In this document: positions 53,905 through 63,195 of the stretch, one piece after another
Position numbering within the stretch: position 1 is the first letter of the stretch
How the letters are laid out: each line of letters starts with the position of its first letter
Origin: Nitrospira sp.
Lineage (GTDB): Bacteria > Nitrospirota > Nitrospiria > Nitrospirales > Nitrospiraceae
NCBI GenBank assembly: GCA_029194665.1
Contig: JARFXO010000001.1
Coordinates: 682,001 to 746,000 of the forward strand
DNA: 64,000 nucleotides
Direction of reading: 5' to 3'
Position numbers and translations under genes: made by a program
The notes under the pieces: model-generated
What the model was told of the DNA's origin: nothing
The model's database searches: none
The model's input: only the letters and a program-made list of their open reading frames with translations

Positions 53905-54893
53905 CCCAATTCCTCCAGCACAGCCGCCGCGAGCAACGGTAGCATGATCTCATGATGACCGGTCAAGGAATAGCCTTGCCCGCCTTTTTGCGTCGGGCGC
54001 CGCACCACGTTGGTCTGTGGCCGGTAATGGGGGAGAAAGTCCATGTTCACGGTCGTAATGTCGGCGATCGGATGGCCGAGATTTCTTCCCAACGACAAAG
54101 TTTTCAGAAAGACTTCGGGAAGAATCACGGCCGAGCCGATGTTCAGATAAACACCGTTTTCCATCCCGGCGACGACGGCGGTCAGACGCCTGAAGTCCAG
54201 GAGAGAAGTGGCTCCGATGGCAGCACCGTCCGCCGAGGGGTGCATGTGGATAATGTCGGTCCCGATCGCGACATGCACGGTTACCGGGATACCGAGTCGA
54301 GCACCAGTCGACAGAATACTACCAGCGCGATTCGGGAATTGATCGGCCACCTGGTTCATGTAGCGGCCAATGGCCTCACCCAACCCATGGGCGTCTTTCG
54401 CGCCTCGCGTGATGGCCTCATTCAGCATCCGTCCCGTTTCCTCCGCCATGCCGAAGCGCCCCTCGTCGATCTCGGCATCAACTTCTTCGGAGGTATGGCC
54501 CATGAAGGCCAATTCGAAGTCGTGAATAATCCCTGCTCCGTTCATGGCGACTGCCGTGATGATCCGTCGTTCCATCAAGTCCGTAATAATCGGAGCCAGC
54601 CCCACCTTGATCACATGGGCGCCGATTCCGACAATGATCGGACGGCGTTTCCGATGAGCCTTCACGATGGCGCGGGTGATGGCCCGCAGGGTCTTGACCG
54701 CCAAAATATCGGGAAGCGTTTCGTAGAACCTTGTGAACGATCCGCGGGGCTTCCAGGGGGTGGCGAAGTTCGAAAGCTGCACTAGGCTCGGGCGTTTCTT
54801 CAGTGGATAGGTCTTAAGGGCCGAGACATCGATCGGCTGAATCAGTCGAGGAGCAGGCCGACGCCGAGAAGTCTGATCAGGACGCTTTCCCAA
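53901..54893 (-). CDS. conserved protein with possible deoxyhypusine-synthase-like fold
   Basis: A 330-residue soluble protein. It is rich in glycine turns (IVGIGAHVIKVGLAPI, VAMNGAGIIHDFELAFMGHT, GMAEETG, TVHVAIGTDIIHMHPSADGA, YLNIGSAVILPEVFLK). The pattern fits a Rossmann/DHS-like NAD-binding fold, which is my inference, not a clear match. It overlaps gmhA upstream by 17 bases and sprT downstream by 4, so the three are an operon. The substrate is unknown. Confidence 0.65.
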   Translation of the reverse strand: MGKRPDQTSRRRPAPRLIQPIDVSALKTYPLKKRPSLVQLSNFATPWKPRGSFTRFYETLPDILAVKTLRAITRAIVKAHRKRRPIIVGIGAHVIKVGLAPIITDLMERRIITAVAMNGAGIIHDFELAFMGHTSEEVDAEIDEGRFGMAEETGRMLNEAITRGAKDAHGLGEAIGRYMNQVADQFPNRAGSILSTGARLGIPVTVHVAIGTDIIHMHPSADGAAIGATSLLDFRRLTAVVAGMENGVYLNIGSAVILPEVFLKTLSLGRNLGHPIADITTVNMDFLPHYRPQTNVVRRPTQKGGQGYSLTGHHEIMLPLLAAAVLEELG

Positions 54894-55455
54894 GAAGATG
54901 ATCCTCTACCAGTTCGCACAAGACGTGGCCGAGCGTGATGTGACTTTCTTGAATCCGAGACGTGACCGTAGAGGGGACGATGAAGGGATATTCGACCAAC
55001 CCAGCCAGCTTTCCGCCGTTGGCGCCGGTCCAGGCAATCGTGGTCAAACCACAGTCGCGGGCTGCCTCGACGCCTTTCAGCACGTTTGGAGAGTTTCCAC
55101 TCGTGCTGATGCCGATGGCGATGTCGCCTTGGCGGCCGTGCGCCCGCACCTGACGGGCAAACAATTCCTCATATCCATAGTCGTTCGCGATGCAGGTGAT
55201 CGCGGCAATGTCCGTCGCGAGGGCGATCGCAGGCAGAGGCATCCGTTCGCGCTGGTATCGCCCCACGAACTCCGCTGCGATATGTGCCGCGTCGGTCGAG
55301 CTTCCGCCGTTGCCGAAGAGGAGGACTTTATTACCGTTTTGGAAGGCCTTTGCGATAAGCGTCGCGACCTGCACGATGCGATCGGCGTGATCGCGCGCGA
55401 ACTGCTGTTTGACCCGAGCACTGTCCGCGAAGGCCGTCAAAACAATTGCTTGCAT
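54877..55455 (-). CDS. gmhA: D-sedoheptulose-7-phosphate isomerase
   Basis: A 192-residue SIS-domain enzyme. The sugar-phosphate loop LLFGNGGSSTDAAHIAAEFV and GISTSGNSPNVLKGVEAARD are diagnostic of GmhA. It converts sedoheptulose 7-phosphate to heptose 7-phosphate, the first step to the LPS inner-core heptose. It begins a three-gene minus-strand operon. Confidence 0.95.
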   Translation of the reverse strand: MQAIVLTAFADSARVKQQFARDHADRIVQVATLIAKAFQNGNKVLLFGNGGSSTDAAHIAAEFVGRYQRERMPLPAIALATDIAAITCIANDYGYEELFARQVRAHGRQGDIAIGISTSGNSPNVLKGVEAARDCGLTTIAWTGANGGKLAGLVEYPFIVPSTVTSRIQESHITLGHVLCELVEDHLLGKAS

Positions 55456-55508
55456 GGCGGGATTCTAGGATGATGCCTACAAGGCTGTCAAACAGCACAG
55501 CCTTATCG

Positions 55509-56453
55509 TCATGGCTTTGCCGAAACCGAAGTTCCGGTCTGTTTTACGGCGTTCATCGCCAGCGCGATCATCGAACCGACATCAGAAATACTGGCAGGAA
55601 GCACCAATGTGTTGCTCGACTTTGCAAGTTCGCCGAACTTGTCAATGTACTGCTCGGCGACGCGAAGTTGCACGGCTTCTTGGCCTCCGGGAACTTTGGT
55701 GGATTCTGCGACCTTGCGGAGTCCGTCGGCGGTAGCCTGCGCAATGGCGAGTATGGCAGCCGCAGCGCCTTCCGCCTCGTTGATCTGTTGCTGCTTCTTG
55801 GCTTCAGACGCCTTAATCACTTGTTGCTTTTCACCTTCCGCCTGATTGATCGCGGCGTCGCGCGCTCCTTCCGACGTCAGAATCAGTGCGCGTTTTTCCC
55901 GTTCGGCGCGCATCTGTTTTTCCATTGCGTTGAGCACATCGTTCGGTGGAGTGATGTTCTTGATCTCGTATCGAAGGACTTTCACGCCCCAGGGTTCCGA
56001 CGCCTTGTCTAATTCATTGACGATCTGAGCGTTGATGGTGGTTCTTGCCTCAAAGGTCTTATCCAACTCGATCTTGCCGATCTCGCTTCGCAGCGACGTC
56101 TGTGCCAATTGCGTGAGCGCAAACTGGTAGTTGCTGATCCCATAAGACGCACGCTCAGGATTAAGAACCCGCATGTACAGAACCCCATCGACATGCACCT
56201 GGACATTGTCGCGCGTAATGCACACTTGTTCGGGAATATCCACGGCATTTTCCTTCAGCACGTGCCTATATCGAATTGCGTCGACGAAGGGCACAAGAAT
56301 GTGTAATCCCGCATCAAGCGTGGAACTGTATTTCCCCAAACGTTCCACGACGTAGGCGTTCTGTTGAGGGACGACGACAGCGGTTTTCGCGATCGCGATG
56401 ACCACGATCAGCGCCAGTAGGATAACAACGAATGTTCCACCTTCCATGCCCAC
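55509..56453 (-). CDS. SPFH/stomatin-family membrane protein
   Basis: A 314-residue protein with one N-terminal span (about residues 8-28) and an SPFH domain (VVPQQNAYVVERLGKYSSTL, DAGLHILVPFVDAIRYRHVL). A long Ala/Glu/Lys helical region follows (INQAEGEKQQVIKASEAKKQ). This is the QmcA/stomatin type, which forms ring-like membrane microdomains. It lies 20 bases after an NfeD gene, the usual partner, so they are one operon. Confidence 0.93.
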   Translation of the reverse strand: MGMEGGTFVVILLALIVVIAIAKTAVVVPQQNAYVVERLGKYSSTLDAGLHILVPFVDAIRYRHVLKENAVDIPEQVCITRDNVQVHVDGVLYMRVLNPERASYGISNYQFALTQLAQTSLRSEIGKIELDKTFEARTTINAQIVNELDKASEPWGVKVLRYEIKNITPPNDVLNAMEKQMRAEREKRALILTSEGARDAAINQAEGEKQQVIKASEAKKQQQINEAEGAAAAILAIAQATADGLRKVAESTKVPGGQEAVQLRVAEQYIDKFGELAKSSNTLVLPASISDVGSMIALAMNAVKQTGTSVSAKP

Positions 56454-56473
56454 ACCTCGTTTAATAACAGTCG

Positions 56474-56902
56474 TTATTCTGATCTCACACAGAGCATTAA
56501 CCCGTCCACTTTTGTCACGATTGCGCGCTGGCCCTTGGTCAGCGAAGAGGGTCCGTCGTTACGCGTAGTCCACGTCGTGCCGCGCAATTCTGCCTTGCCC
56601 GTGTGCCCCGAAGGAAGATCGTCAAGGAGAACGGCGGATTCTCCTACCATGCTGTCTACGACATGGGCCGGTGTAGTTCTGGTCATTCGCAGCAAGGGGC
56701 CACGGAAAAGCAGGAGCGAAACGACAGCCAGAATGGAGAACAGCAGCCATTCCAGCCACGCAGTCTGTACAATTCCCAGACCGGCCAGTGCACCAACGAT
56801 CAGTGCCGCAATGCCGAAGAACAGGAGATAGAATCCCCCCGGCGCAATCATTTCTGCGCCCGCAAGGACTAATCCCATGAACAACCAGTACGACCAGCTC
56901 AT
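56474..56902 (-). CDS. NfeD-family protein
   Basis: A 142-residue NfeD protein. Two or three membrane spans (residues 5-35, 40-62) precede the OB-fold end (VGESAVLLDDLPSGHTGKAE then LRGTTW). NfeD proteins work with SPFH proteins in membrane quality control. It is first in the operon with the stomatin homologue. Confidence 0.92.
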   Translation of the reverse strand: MSWSYWLFMGLVLAGAEMIAPGGFYLLFFGIAALIVGALAGLGIVQTAWLEWLLFSILAVVSLLLFRGPLLRMTRTTPAHVVDSMVGESAVLLDDLPSGHTGKAELRGTTWTTRNDGPSSLTKGQRAIVTKVDGLMLCVRSE

Positions 56903-57051
56903 TCAAACACCTCGTTGCTGTGCAAGAGACTGAGACGAGATACCGGGAATCCTTGCGAAGTCTAAGGATCATTCGAATAGCCGTCAAGCGGAGTACGGTT
57001 GAACGGCAGCGAATTGAACCGGCCAGAATGCGATGGTATAGTCGTCCCGCC

Positions 57052-58308
57052 ATGGGACAAGATCAACCCATCAAGACGCTCGTGATCGCCTTGGTCGATG
57101 ACGCGGCGTCGGCGGTCTACTCAATCAACCGGCTCAACCCGGATATCTTGTGTTTCGTGTTGCCTGAAGGAAGCAAGGCCTTGGTGGAATCGGAGGTCCA
57201 ACCGAAGATCCAACAGATGCCGAGACGGTGGGATTGGATCGTGCTGGCGGACGCTGGGGAGTTTCCATCCACTTATCAGACTATTGCGCGATCCCTACCG
57301 GACCTCTTACGGACATGGGAGGTACAGCCGGGAGAGCTGGTCGTGGATCTCAGTGGAGCGACCGCGGCGATGGCGGGCGCGTTCGCCTTGGTGGCGCTCC
57401 CGTGGACTTCTCGGGTGATCGAGCTGGTTCAGGCGCGGGAAGGTCTGGAGGGTGATCGTGTCGAGTTGGGCTCTAAGACGCTGGTCTGGACGCAGACGAA
57501 TCCATGGGATGAGCAGGGAACGGTGTCGCGGCGAGAAGGATGTGAGTTGTTCAACCGAGGCCGGTTTCACGCTGCCGCGAAACTGTTCCACGACATAGAG
57601 CTATTGGTGAGTGGTGGACAGAAGCCGTTGTATCGGGCATTGAGGGATTTGGCCGAGGGCTATGACTTGTGGGAACGGTTTCACTACCGCCAGGCTTGGG
57701 ACAAAGTGAAGACCGCGATCAAGGCGCTTGAGATGGCTTCGCTGTGGGGCGGGCCGCCGGGGTTAAAGGCCGTCCTGCCTCCCCTGAAGGCCAACGCGGG
57801 TTTCCTTGAGAAGCTTGTCCTCGACCCTGCTGAGGTTAAAGAGTCCATGACGCTAGACTTGTTGGCCCACGCAGAGAGGCGACTCCATGGAGGGCACGAT
57901 CCCGAAGCGGCCATGACCGCACTTATTCGCGCGCTGGAGGCGTTCGCGCAAGTCCGGCTCTATAAGTCGCACAAGATCAAAAGCTGGGATGTGTCGCCGG
58001 GACAGCTTCCTCAAGCGCTTCAAGAGACCTGTCGCACCTGTTACCTCGAAGACATCGATGGCAAGTACAAGCTGCCTCTTCAAGCCCAGTTCCGCGTGCT
58101 GGCCGGGTTAGGCGATCAGTTGGGCCAGGCCTTCCTCAGAGAATGGCAGAAGATGAAGCCGTTGCTGGATGCCGCAAACCACGCGGTGTTGGGGCACGGT
58201 TTCGAGCCGATCAAGGCAGAGCGAGTGCAGCAGCTCTATGAGGTGGTCGTCAAGCTGTCGGGCGTCAATGAGACCTCGCTGCCGAAGTTTCCGGTGTTGC
58301 ATCTGTAG
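57052..58308 (+). CDS. orphan CARF-domain protein of the TIGR02710 type, apparently degenerate
   Basis: A 418-residue protein starting at ATG 57052. The N-terminal Rossmann-like half (residues 1-150) resembles the CARF ligand-binding domain of Csm6/Csx1-type proteins. The C-terminal helical half resembles their HEPN RNase. The key CARF segment reads DLSGATAAMAG (99-109), with Ala in place of the usual Lys of DxTGGTK. The HEPN segment reads ANHAVLGHG (375-383), with Ala instead of Arg in R-N-x-S-x-L-x-H-G. It therefore looks ligand- and catalysis-defective, or it has a changed function. No cas gene or CRISPR array is in the window. Confidence 0.75.
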   Translation: MGQDQPIKTLVIALVDDAASAVYSINRLNPDILCFVLPEGSKALVESEVQPKIQQMPRRWDWIVLADAGEFPSTYQTIARSLPDLLRTWEVQPGELVVDLSGATAAMAGAFALVALPWTSRVIELVQAREGLEGDRVELGSKTLVWTQTNPWDEQGTVSRREGCELFNRGRFHAAAKLFHDIELLVSGGQKPLYRALRDLAEGYDLWERFHYRQAWDKVKTAIKALEMASLWGGPPGLKAVLPPLKANAGFLEKLVLDPAEVKESMTLDLLAHAERRLHGGHDPEAAMTALIRALEAFAQVRLYKSHKIKSWDVSPGQLPQALQETCRTCYLEDIDGKYKLPLQAQFRVLAGLGDQLGQAFLREWQKMKPLLDAANHAVLGHGFEPIKAERVQQLYEVVVKLSGVNETSLPKFPVLHL

Positions 58309-58423
58309 TGCCTTCGTGCGTGAAGTGTGATGTTGAGCAATCTCACCAAACGACTCCGAACAGTCCTGGTTTTCGGGATACGAGTTCCGCCGCCTGCGAG
58401 ATACGTTTCACGAACGGGGAGAG

Positions 58424-58840
58424 ATGATCGAAGTCAAAATTTATTACGAAGACACTGATTGCGGCGGGGTCGTCTATTACGCCAATTATCTGAAGTATTT
58501 TGAGCGGGCTCGTACCGAATATCTGGAAATGCAAGGGTATTCGGTTGCCGCCTTAATGAAACAGGGGATCCTCTTCGTGGTCGTGCATGCCGAAGTGGAC
58601 TATTGCTCGCCCGGTCGCTACGGCGAAACGCTGATCATCGAAACGGACGTCAGCGATATCACGAGGGCTGCGTTGACCTTTTCACATGTCGTGCGCGAGA
58701 AGGTGAGCAGCCGCGTGGTGGTGAAAGGCTCGGCTCGGTTGGCGGCGACGGACGGGAACGGAAAAGTTAAGCGTCTGGACAGAGTCATGGTCGCCGCGCT
58801 TCAGTCGGCAGACCACCATTCTGAACTGCCTCGATCCTAA
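58424..58840 (+). CDS. ybgC: YbgC-type acyl-CoA thioesterase
   Basis: A 138-residue hot-dog-fold protein. YYEDTDCGGVVYYANYLKYF with the catalytic Asp12 is the 4-hydroxybenzoyl-CoA/YbgC signature. It hydrolyses acyl-CoA thioesters and is linked to the Tol-Pal envelope system in other bacteria; no tol gene is seen here. It stands alone after the CARF gene. Confidence 0.92.
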   Translation: MIEVKIYYEDTDCGGVVYYANYLKYFERARTEYLEMQGYSVAALMKQGILFVVVHAEVDYCSPGRYGETLIIETDVSDITRAALTFSHVVREKVSSRVVVKGSARLAATDGNGKVKRLDRVMVAALQSADHHSELPRS

Positions 58841-58848
58841 AGCGAGGC

Positions 58849-59706
58849 TCAGGAGAATCCGCGTTGGCCCCAACAAGCATGGATGAGCGCGTTGAGAAAC
58901 CAAAAAGATGGATCGGTCAACGGGGCGGTGAGCACTCCGTACTCTTGATCTCGTTCCTCAGTCAGGTTCCCATCGGCTTCTTCAGAGGCACGTATCCCTT
59001 CCAGGCTTTGCAACCACCAACGTCCCCATGGGCTGCCTCCACGAACTACCGTTGCGCTCGCTTCGTGACGGATATTCACCAAGCCGCAGCGTTCGAACAA
59101 CATCGGTAGCGTTCGTCCAAACGTAGGGTCGTATCCACGCGACACCCACCATTCGCCGTTCTTCCAGACGCGATGGTAGAGGGCGTAGTGTGAATGAGAA
59201 GGGTCTACCGGGGCGACCATGCCCCAGTCGCCATCCTCGTCGATCAGCCATCCTCCCGGTCGCAAACACTCCACCATGCGGCGGATGGCGATCTCCTGTT
59301 TGCCCGCAAGCCAAAATAACATGAGTCGTGTACAGACAAGATCGAATGAACCGGGACCCAACGTATCCAGTGAATCGCTGAGGATGTTGTGCCGACGGAC
59401 TTCGAGATTCGGGAGGTCAAGCCGATTGAGATACGCGATATTGACATCGGTGGCCACGACTCGGCCGTCGGCCCCGACTTGTTGGGCAAGCCACACAGCC
59501 ATAGACCCGCGGCCTGCGCCGACTTCGAGACAGCGCCAGCCTGGTTGAACAATGGCACGCCGTTGACGAGAAAGCGGATCGAAGATGTCTTCGAGAAGAC
59601 TGAGCCGCTCATCTTCAGCCTCCTGGCGTCCCGTTGCAGCAAGGCGATACCGCGGTTCAGATGTATGGATGCCCTCGCGGTTCGTTCCATCTCGCTGTTG
59701 CGCCAC
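58849..59706 (-). CDS. class I SAM-dependent methyltransferase
   Basis: A 285-residue protein. CLEVGAGRGSMAVWLAQQVG is motif I for S-adenosylmethionine. VVATDVNIAYLNRLDL is the acidic loop, and CTRLMLFWLAGKQEIAIRRM with CLRPGGWLIDEDGDWGMV are motifs II and III. The C-terminal part is Trp-rich (WGRWWLQSLEGI). The target is unknown. It converges on the ybgC gene. Confidence 0.85.
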   Translation of the reverse strand: MAQQRDGTNREGIHTSEPRYRLAATGRQEAEDERLSLLEDIFDPLSRQRRAIVQPGWRCLEVGAGRGSMAVWLAQQVGADGRVVATDVNIAYLNRLDLPNLEVRRHNILSDSLDTLGPGSFDLVCTRLMLFWLAGKQEIAIRRMVECLRPGGWLIDEDGDWGMVAPVDPSHSHYALYHRVWKNGEWWVSRGYDPTFGRTLPMLFERCGLVNIRHEASATVVRGGSPWGRWWLQSLEGIRASEEADGNLTEERDQEYGVLTAPLTDPSFWFLNALIHACWGQRGFS

Positions 59707-59867
59707 GCCTGCTACCGTAATTCCCCGCCCATCGGCCTGTCAACGCCGTGTCCTTCTTTACTCACTGCTCTCTGGGAATGACCAAATCTCTAAATATAAT
59801 CCAAGACTTAAGATGACAATCCTGGCTGCTACACTTCAGAAAGACTGGTTAATGGCTGAAATCATAC

Positions 59868-61094
59868 ATGAAGCATCCACTATTGGTCGCGAGCCTAGTG
59901 GCGTTGTTCTTGGGCATCGTCTCTCAGACCTGGTGCAGCGATGGCTTTTTTCTGAACCCACCACTCTCGCATCGGTCCATCGAATTTCCGACTCCGCAAG
60001 CTGGTGACCTCATGTCTGCTCAAGCCGAAGGGCTCCGGATCATCTTCATCTCGCATGTTCAGTACCCCTCGGTTGTGAGTCCTCGCTTGCGAGATCTGAC
60101 TCCGGAGACCACGCGTCCGCGGATCGAACAACTACTGGCGACAACGACATGGTTCAGCGGGAAGTTAGGGACTGAGGCAGAGGTCGCATACAGTCCGAAC
60201 GGAGTGGGTGGGACGATCCCGTCGATCATTGGAAATACACAAACCGATGCGTCGGCACGCATGTTCAGGATTGGGCTCAGCGGCGTGGAGGGAAGGCTTC
60301 GATATGGAATGACATTTCGTCATGCAGGACAAGGTTTCCTTCTCTCCCCTGATCGAGCCAGCCGCGAAATTTGGAGCGAGTGGAAAACCGAATGGATCAC
60401 ATTCCGGCATGCCGTTGGTCAAACCTGGAACAACGTCGAAGGAGAAGTGACGCGGTCTCGATTGGAGCAAACGTACGGGCAAGTCGGCCTGTTTCTTAGC
60501 AAGCCCCTATGGCCGGAACTCAGCGTCACCTATTCGAGAAATTCCCTCAATAGCGCGTTCGAACCGATAGGAGTGGCTCGGCAGCGATCCTCGAACCACA
60601 CGATTGAAGGTGCCGTGACTCTCCAGCGTCCCGGCTGGGATCTCAGAGTCGCGTCGAGTTATATCCTGGCCAGCGATCTCCTCAGCAGCAACGCCGACAG
60701 CAACATCAGGGCTCAATCGATCTTGGTGATTCTTCGGCCGGTCAACCAGCTGACCATCACACCGGTTCTTGCCTATCGCCAAGAGTTTCAACTCTGGTCC
60801 GGCGTACGCATCGACAATCCAACCGCTTCTCTTGCGCTCAGTTACCAGCAGAGCCCTCAGCTCCTTCTTAGCGCCGTGGGTAACTATTCGAGCTCTCGTT
60901 CCTCTGATGGATTGCTCCACAACGAACACCTCAGGTGGAGAGGCGCGCTGGATTGGTCGTTGCACTCCTCAACCAGGTGGGTGACCAAAATTGGATTTGA
61001 AGGCGGTTACAATCGCGTGATCAATCGAGTCGCTCGTCCCGCCGACAGCGAGGATATCTCCGGGCTTATCCGGTTGGGGATTGTGGCTCGCTGA
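59868..61094 (+). CDS. putative outer-membrane beta-barrel protein
   Basis: A 408-residue protein with a signal peptide (MKHPLLVASLVALFLGIVSQ, cut near WCS). The mature part is built of alternating short strands ending in aromatic or hydrophobic residues (e.g. QTYGQVGLFLSKPLWPELSV, ITPVLAYRQEFQLW), as in outer-membrane barrels. Five or more paired strands are visible. No family is recognised. It stands between a methyltransferase and the OmpA-like repeat protein. Confidence 0.65.
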   Translation: MKHPLLVASLVALFLGIVSQTWCSDGFFLNPPLSHRSIEFPTPQAGDLMSAQAEGLRIIFISHVQYPSVVSPRLRDLTPETTRPRIEQLLATTTWFSGKLGTEAEVAYSPNGVGGTIPSIIGNTQTDASARMFRIGLSGVEGRLRYGMTFRHAGQGFLLSPDRASREIWSEWKTEWITFRHAVGQTWNNVEGEVTRSRLEQTYGQVGLFLSKPLWPELSVTYSRNSLNSAFEPIGVARQRSSNHTIEGAVTLQRPGWDLRVASSYILASDLLSSNADSNIRAQSILVILRPVNQLTITPVLAYRQEFQLWSGVRIDNPTASLALSYQQSPQLLLSAVGNYSSSRSSDGLLHNEHLRWRGALDWSLHSSTRWVTKIGFEGGYNRVINRVARPADSEDISGLIRLGIVAR

Positions 61095-61191
61095 TTGCTC
61101 GTCATGAGAACACCGGCCCGCTATGGTGAAGAGCTTCTGAAGGACCCTTCCCGGCCCCGATTACGGAGGAACACGATCGGTTCTGTTCCTG

Positions 61192-63195
61192 TCAATGATG
61201 GGTCACCGCCTGAGTGGAGAATCCCCGGAGTTTCTTGCCGGCTTGTGGTTTCGCATCACCTGAATCGCCGCCTTGTTCCGACCATTGAGTAATCACGATT
61301 TCCATTCGTCGGTTCTTACTCCGCCCCTTTTCGGTGTCATTCGTCGCGAGAGGTTTAGTGTCCGCGTAGCCAACCGCCGTAACTCGATCGGCCTCAAGCC
61401 CTCCAGTGACCAGCGCGTGACTCGTACGTTCGGCCCTTGCACGGGAGAGTTCGCTGTTATCCCGAAAGCCTTTCCGAGAAACGTTTCGGAGGGGCGTGTT
61501 GTCGGTATGCCCAGCAACCTCTATGCTCTGGTAACGAAAACCATGCAAGACGGTTCCGACGCGCTCAAGCAACGAGGTGCCTCCCAGCGTGACTGTGGCG
61601 TCACCAGGGGTGAATAGTTCACTAGCCGCAAACGCAAGGGTCAATTTGTTGCCTCGCTGTCTCAAGGCCACATTGCCCTTCTTGAGTTCGGGCTGTAACA
61701 GGTTCGCAAGGCTATCACTCATCTTGCCGAGGTCGCTGCTTAATAAGGCTTCTGCATCCTCTGCGACCGAGGGGTTAGACGGCGGCAGACTGGCCACCGA
61801 GAGGTTATCCTCGATCGATTGCGGAGGAAATGAGTTTTTCTCGACAAGGCTCTCCTCTTGAGGGTGAGTGGGCTCGGCCGGTTTGGAGGATTTGCGCTCG
61901 AGGTCCGCCAACAATTGCTTCGTATGTGCGAGTTCCGCCTCTCTCGCCATGAGTTGGGGATTGAGGGCTGCCAGCTTTTGTGTGACTTGCTTGAGGTCGT
62001 CCTTGGCCTGGGCGAGTTCCTGGTCTTTCCCCGCCGTCTGTTGTTCAGCCTCGGTGACGCGACGTTTGGCCTGGGCGAGTTCCTGGTCTTTCCCCGCCAG
62101 CTGTTGTTCAACTTCAGCTACACGCCGCTTGCTCTGGTCCAGCTCTCGTTCTTTCCCCACCGTCTGCTGTTCAGCTTCGGTGGCCCGGCGTTTGGCCTGG
62201 GCCGGTTCCTGGTCTTTTCCCGCTGTCTGTTGTTCCGCCTCGGCGGCGCGACGTTTGGTCTGGGCGAGTTCCTGGTCTTTCCCCGCCAGCTGTTGTTCCG
62301 CCTCGGTGACGCGACGTTTGGCCTGGGCGAGTTCCTGGTCTTTCCCCGTCGTCTGTTGCTCAGCTTCGGTGATGCGGCGTTTGGCCTGGGCGAGTTCCTG
62401 GTCTTTCCCCGTCGTCTGTTGCTCAGCTTCGGTGATGCGGCGTTTGGTCTGGGCGAGTTCCTGGTCTTTCCCCGCCAGCTGTTGTTCAACTTCAGCTATA
62501 CGCCGCTTGCTCTGGTCCAGCTCTCGTTCTTTCCTCGCCGTCTGTTGTTCCGCCTCGGTGGCGCGACGTTTGGCCTGGGCGAGTTCCTGGTCTTTCCCCG
62601 TCGTCTGTTGCTCAGCTTCGGTGATGCGACGTTTGGTCTGGGCGAGTTCCTGGTCTTTCCCCGCCAGCTGTTGTTCAACTTCAGCTACACGCCGCTTGCT
62701 CTGGTCCAGCTCTCGTTCTTTCCTCGCCGTCTGTTGTTCAGCTTCGGCGACGCGACGTTTGGCCTGATTCAATTCGTGCCCTTTCCCGGCCGCCATGTGT
62801 TGTTCGATTTCAGAGATACGGTGCTTGGCTTGGTTGAGCTCCTCGGTTTGTGCTGCAAGATCTTCGCGAAACTTCTTGGAGTTCTCGTGGGCGCTGGATC
62901 TCAGGGCCGCGATCTCATTTTCCTTGGCATGGAGCTGGAGAATGAGCTCACCGATCCGTCGCTTTGCATTCTCCAGATTGCCGGCAGCAAGTTGCTGCTC
63001 AAGCTCATCGATTCTTTGGTAGGCCTGCTGGAGTTGGTTCCTCACCACGCGCAATTCTTCTTGTGACGACCGGCCTTCTGAATCCGAGTTCAGAGCGATC
63101 GACTGAATCGACTGAACAGTCGCGATCGAAACCGGCACGGTTTCGCATAACATGACGATGAATACGAGAGCGAAGGCGGATACCTTGATGATCAT
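61192..63195 (-). CDS. OmpA-like protein with long tandem-repeat coiled coil
   Basis: A 667-residue secreted protein with a signal peptide (about 1-26). A long coiled coil (about 45-430) is followed by a linker and an OmpA/MotB-type peptidoglycan-binding domain at the C-terminus (GHTDNTPLR, GYADTKPLATNDTEKGRSKN, RRMEIVI). The coiled coil contains about 13 tandem 21-residue units of the form KDQELAQAKRRVTEAEQQTAG. Two heptad triplets per unit keep the register. It probably spans the periplasm from peptidoglycan to the outer or inner membrane. Confidence 0.9.
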   Translation of the reverse strand: MIIKVSAFALVFIVMLCETVPVSIATVQSIQSIALNSDSEGRSSQEELRVVRNQLQQAYQRIDELEQQLAAGNLENAKRRIGELILQLHAKENEIAALRSSAHENSKKFREDLAAQTEELNQAKHRISEIEQHMAAGKGHELNQAKRRVAEAEQQTARKERELDQSKRRVAEVEQQLAGKDQELAQTKRRITEAEQQTTGKDQELAQAKRRATEAEQQTARKERELDQSKRRIAEVEQQLAGKDQELAQTKRRITEAEQQTTGKDQELAQAKRRITEAEQQTTGKDQELAQAKRRVTEAEQQLAGKDQELAQTKRRAAEAEQQTAGKDQEPAQAKRRATEAEQQTVGKERELDQSKRRVAEVEQQLAGKDQELAQAKRRVTEAEQQTAGKDQELAQAKDDLKQVTQKLAALNPQLMAREAELAHTKQLLADLERKSSKPAEPTHPQEESLVEKNSFPPQSIEDNLSVASLPPSNPSVAEDAEALLSSDLGKMSDSLANLLQPELKKGNVALRQRGNKLTLAFAASELFTPGDATVTLGGTSLLERVGTVLHGFRYQSIEVAGHTDNTPLRNVSRKGFRDNSELSRARAERTSHALVTGGLEADRVTAVGYADTKPLATNDTEKGRSKNRRMEIVITQWSEQGGDSGDAKPQAGKKLRGFSTQAVTHH
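61990..62800 (-). repeat. 63-bp tandem repeats within the OmpA-like gene
   Basis: About 13 copies of a 63-base unit (21 codons) run almost without spacing. Some neighbours form larger 126-189-base blocks, for example RKERELDQSKRR-VAEVEQQLAGK followed by DQELAQTKRRITEAEQQTT. Near-identical units suggest slippage or recombination, so length may vary between strains. Confidence 0.85.

Noticed and set aside
61990-62800. Tandem repeats as a possible CRISPR array
   Set aside because: The units follow each other without unique spacers, are 63 bases long and are translated in frame as a coiled coil.
61858-63066. A 402-codon open frame opposite the OmpA-like gene
   Set aside because: It mirrors the 63-base repeats of the sense gene. 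The repeat lacks stops on the other strand as well, so the frame stays open by repetition. It has no ribosome site and its product is a Leu/Phe-rich repeat with no family.
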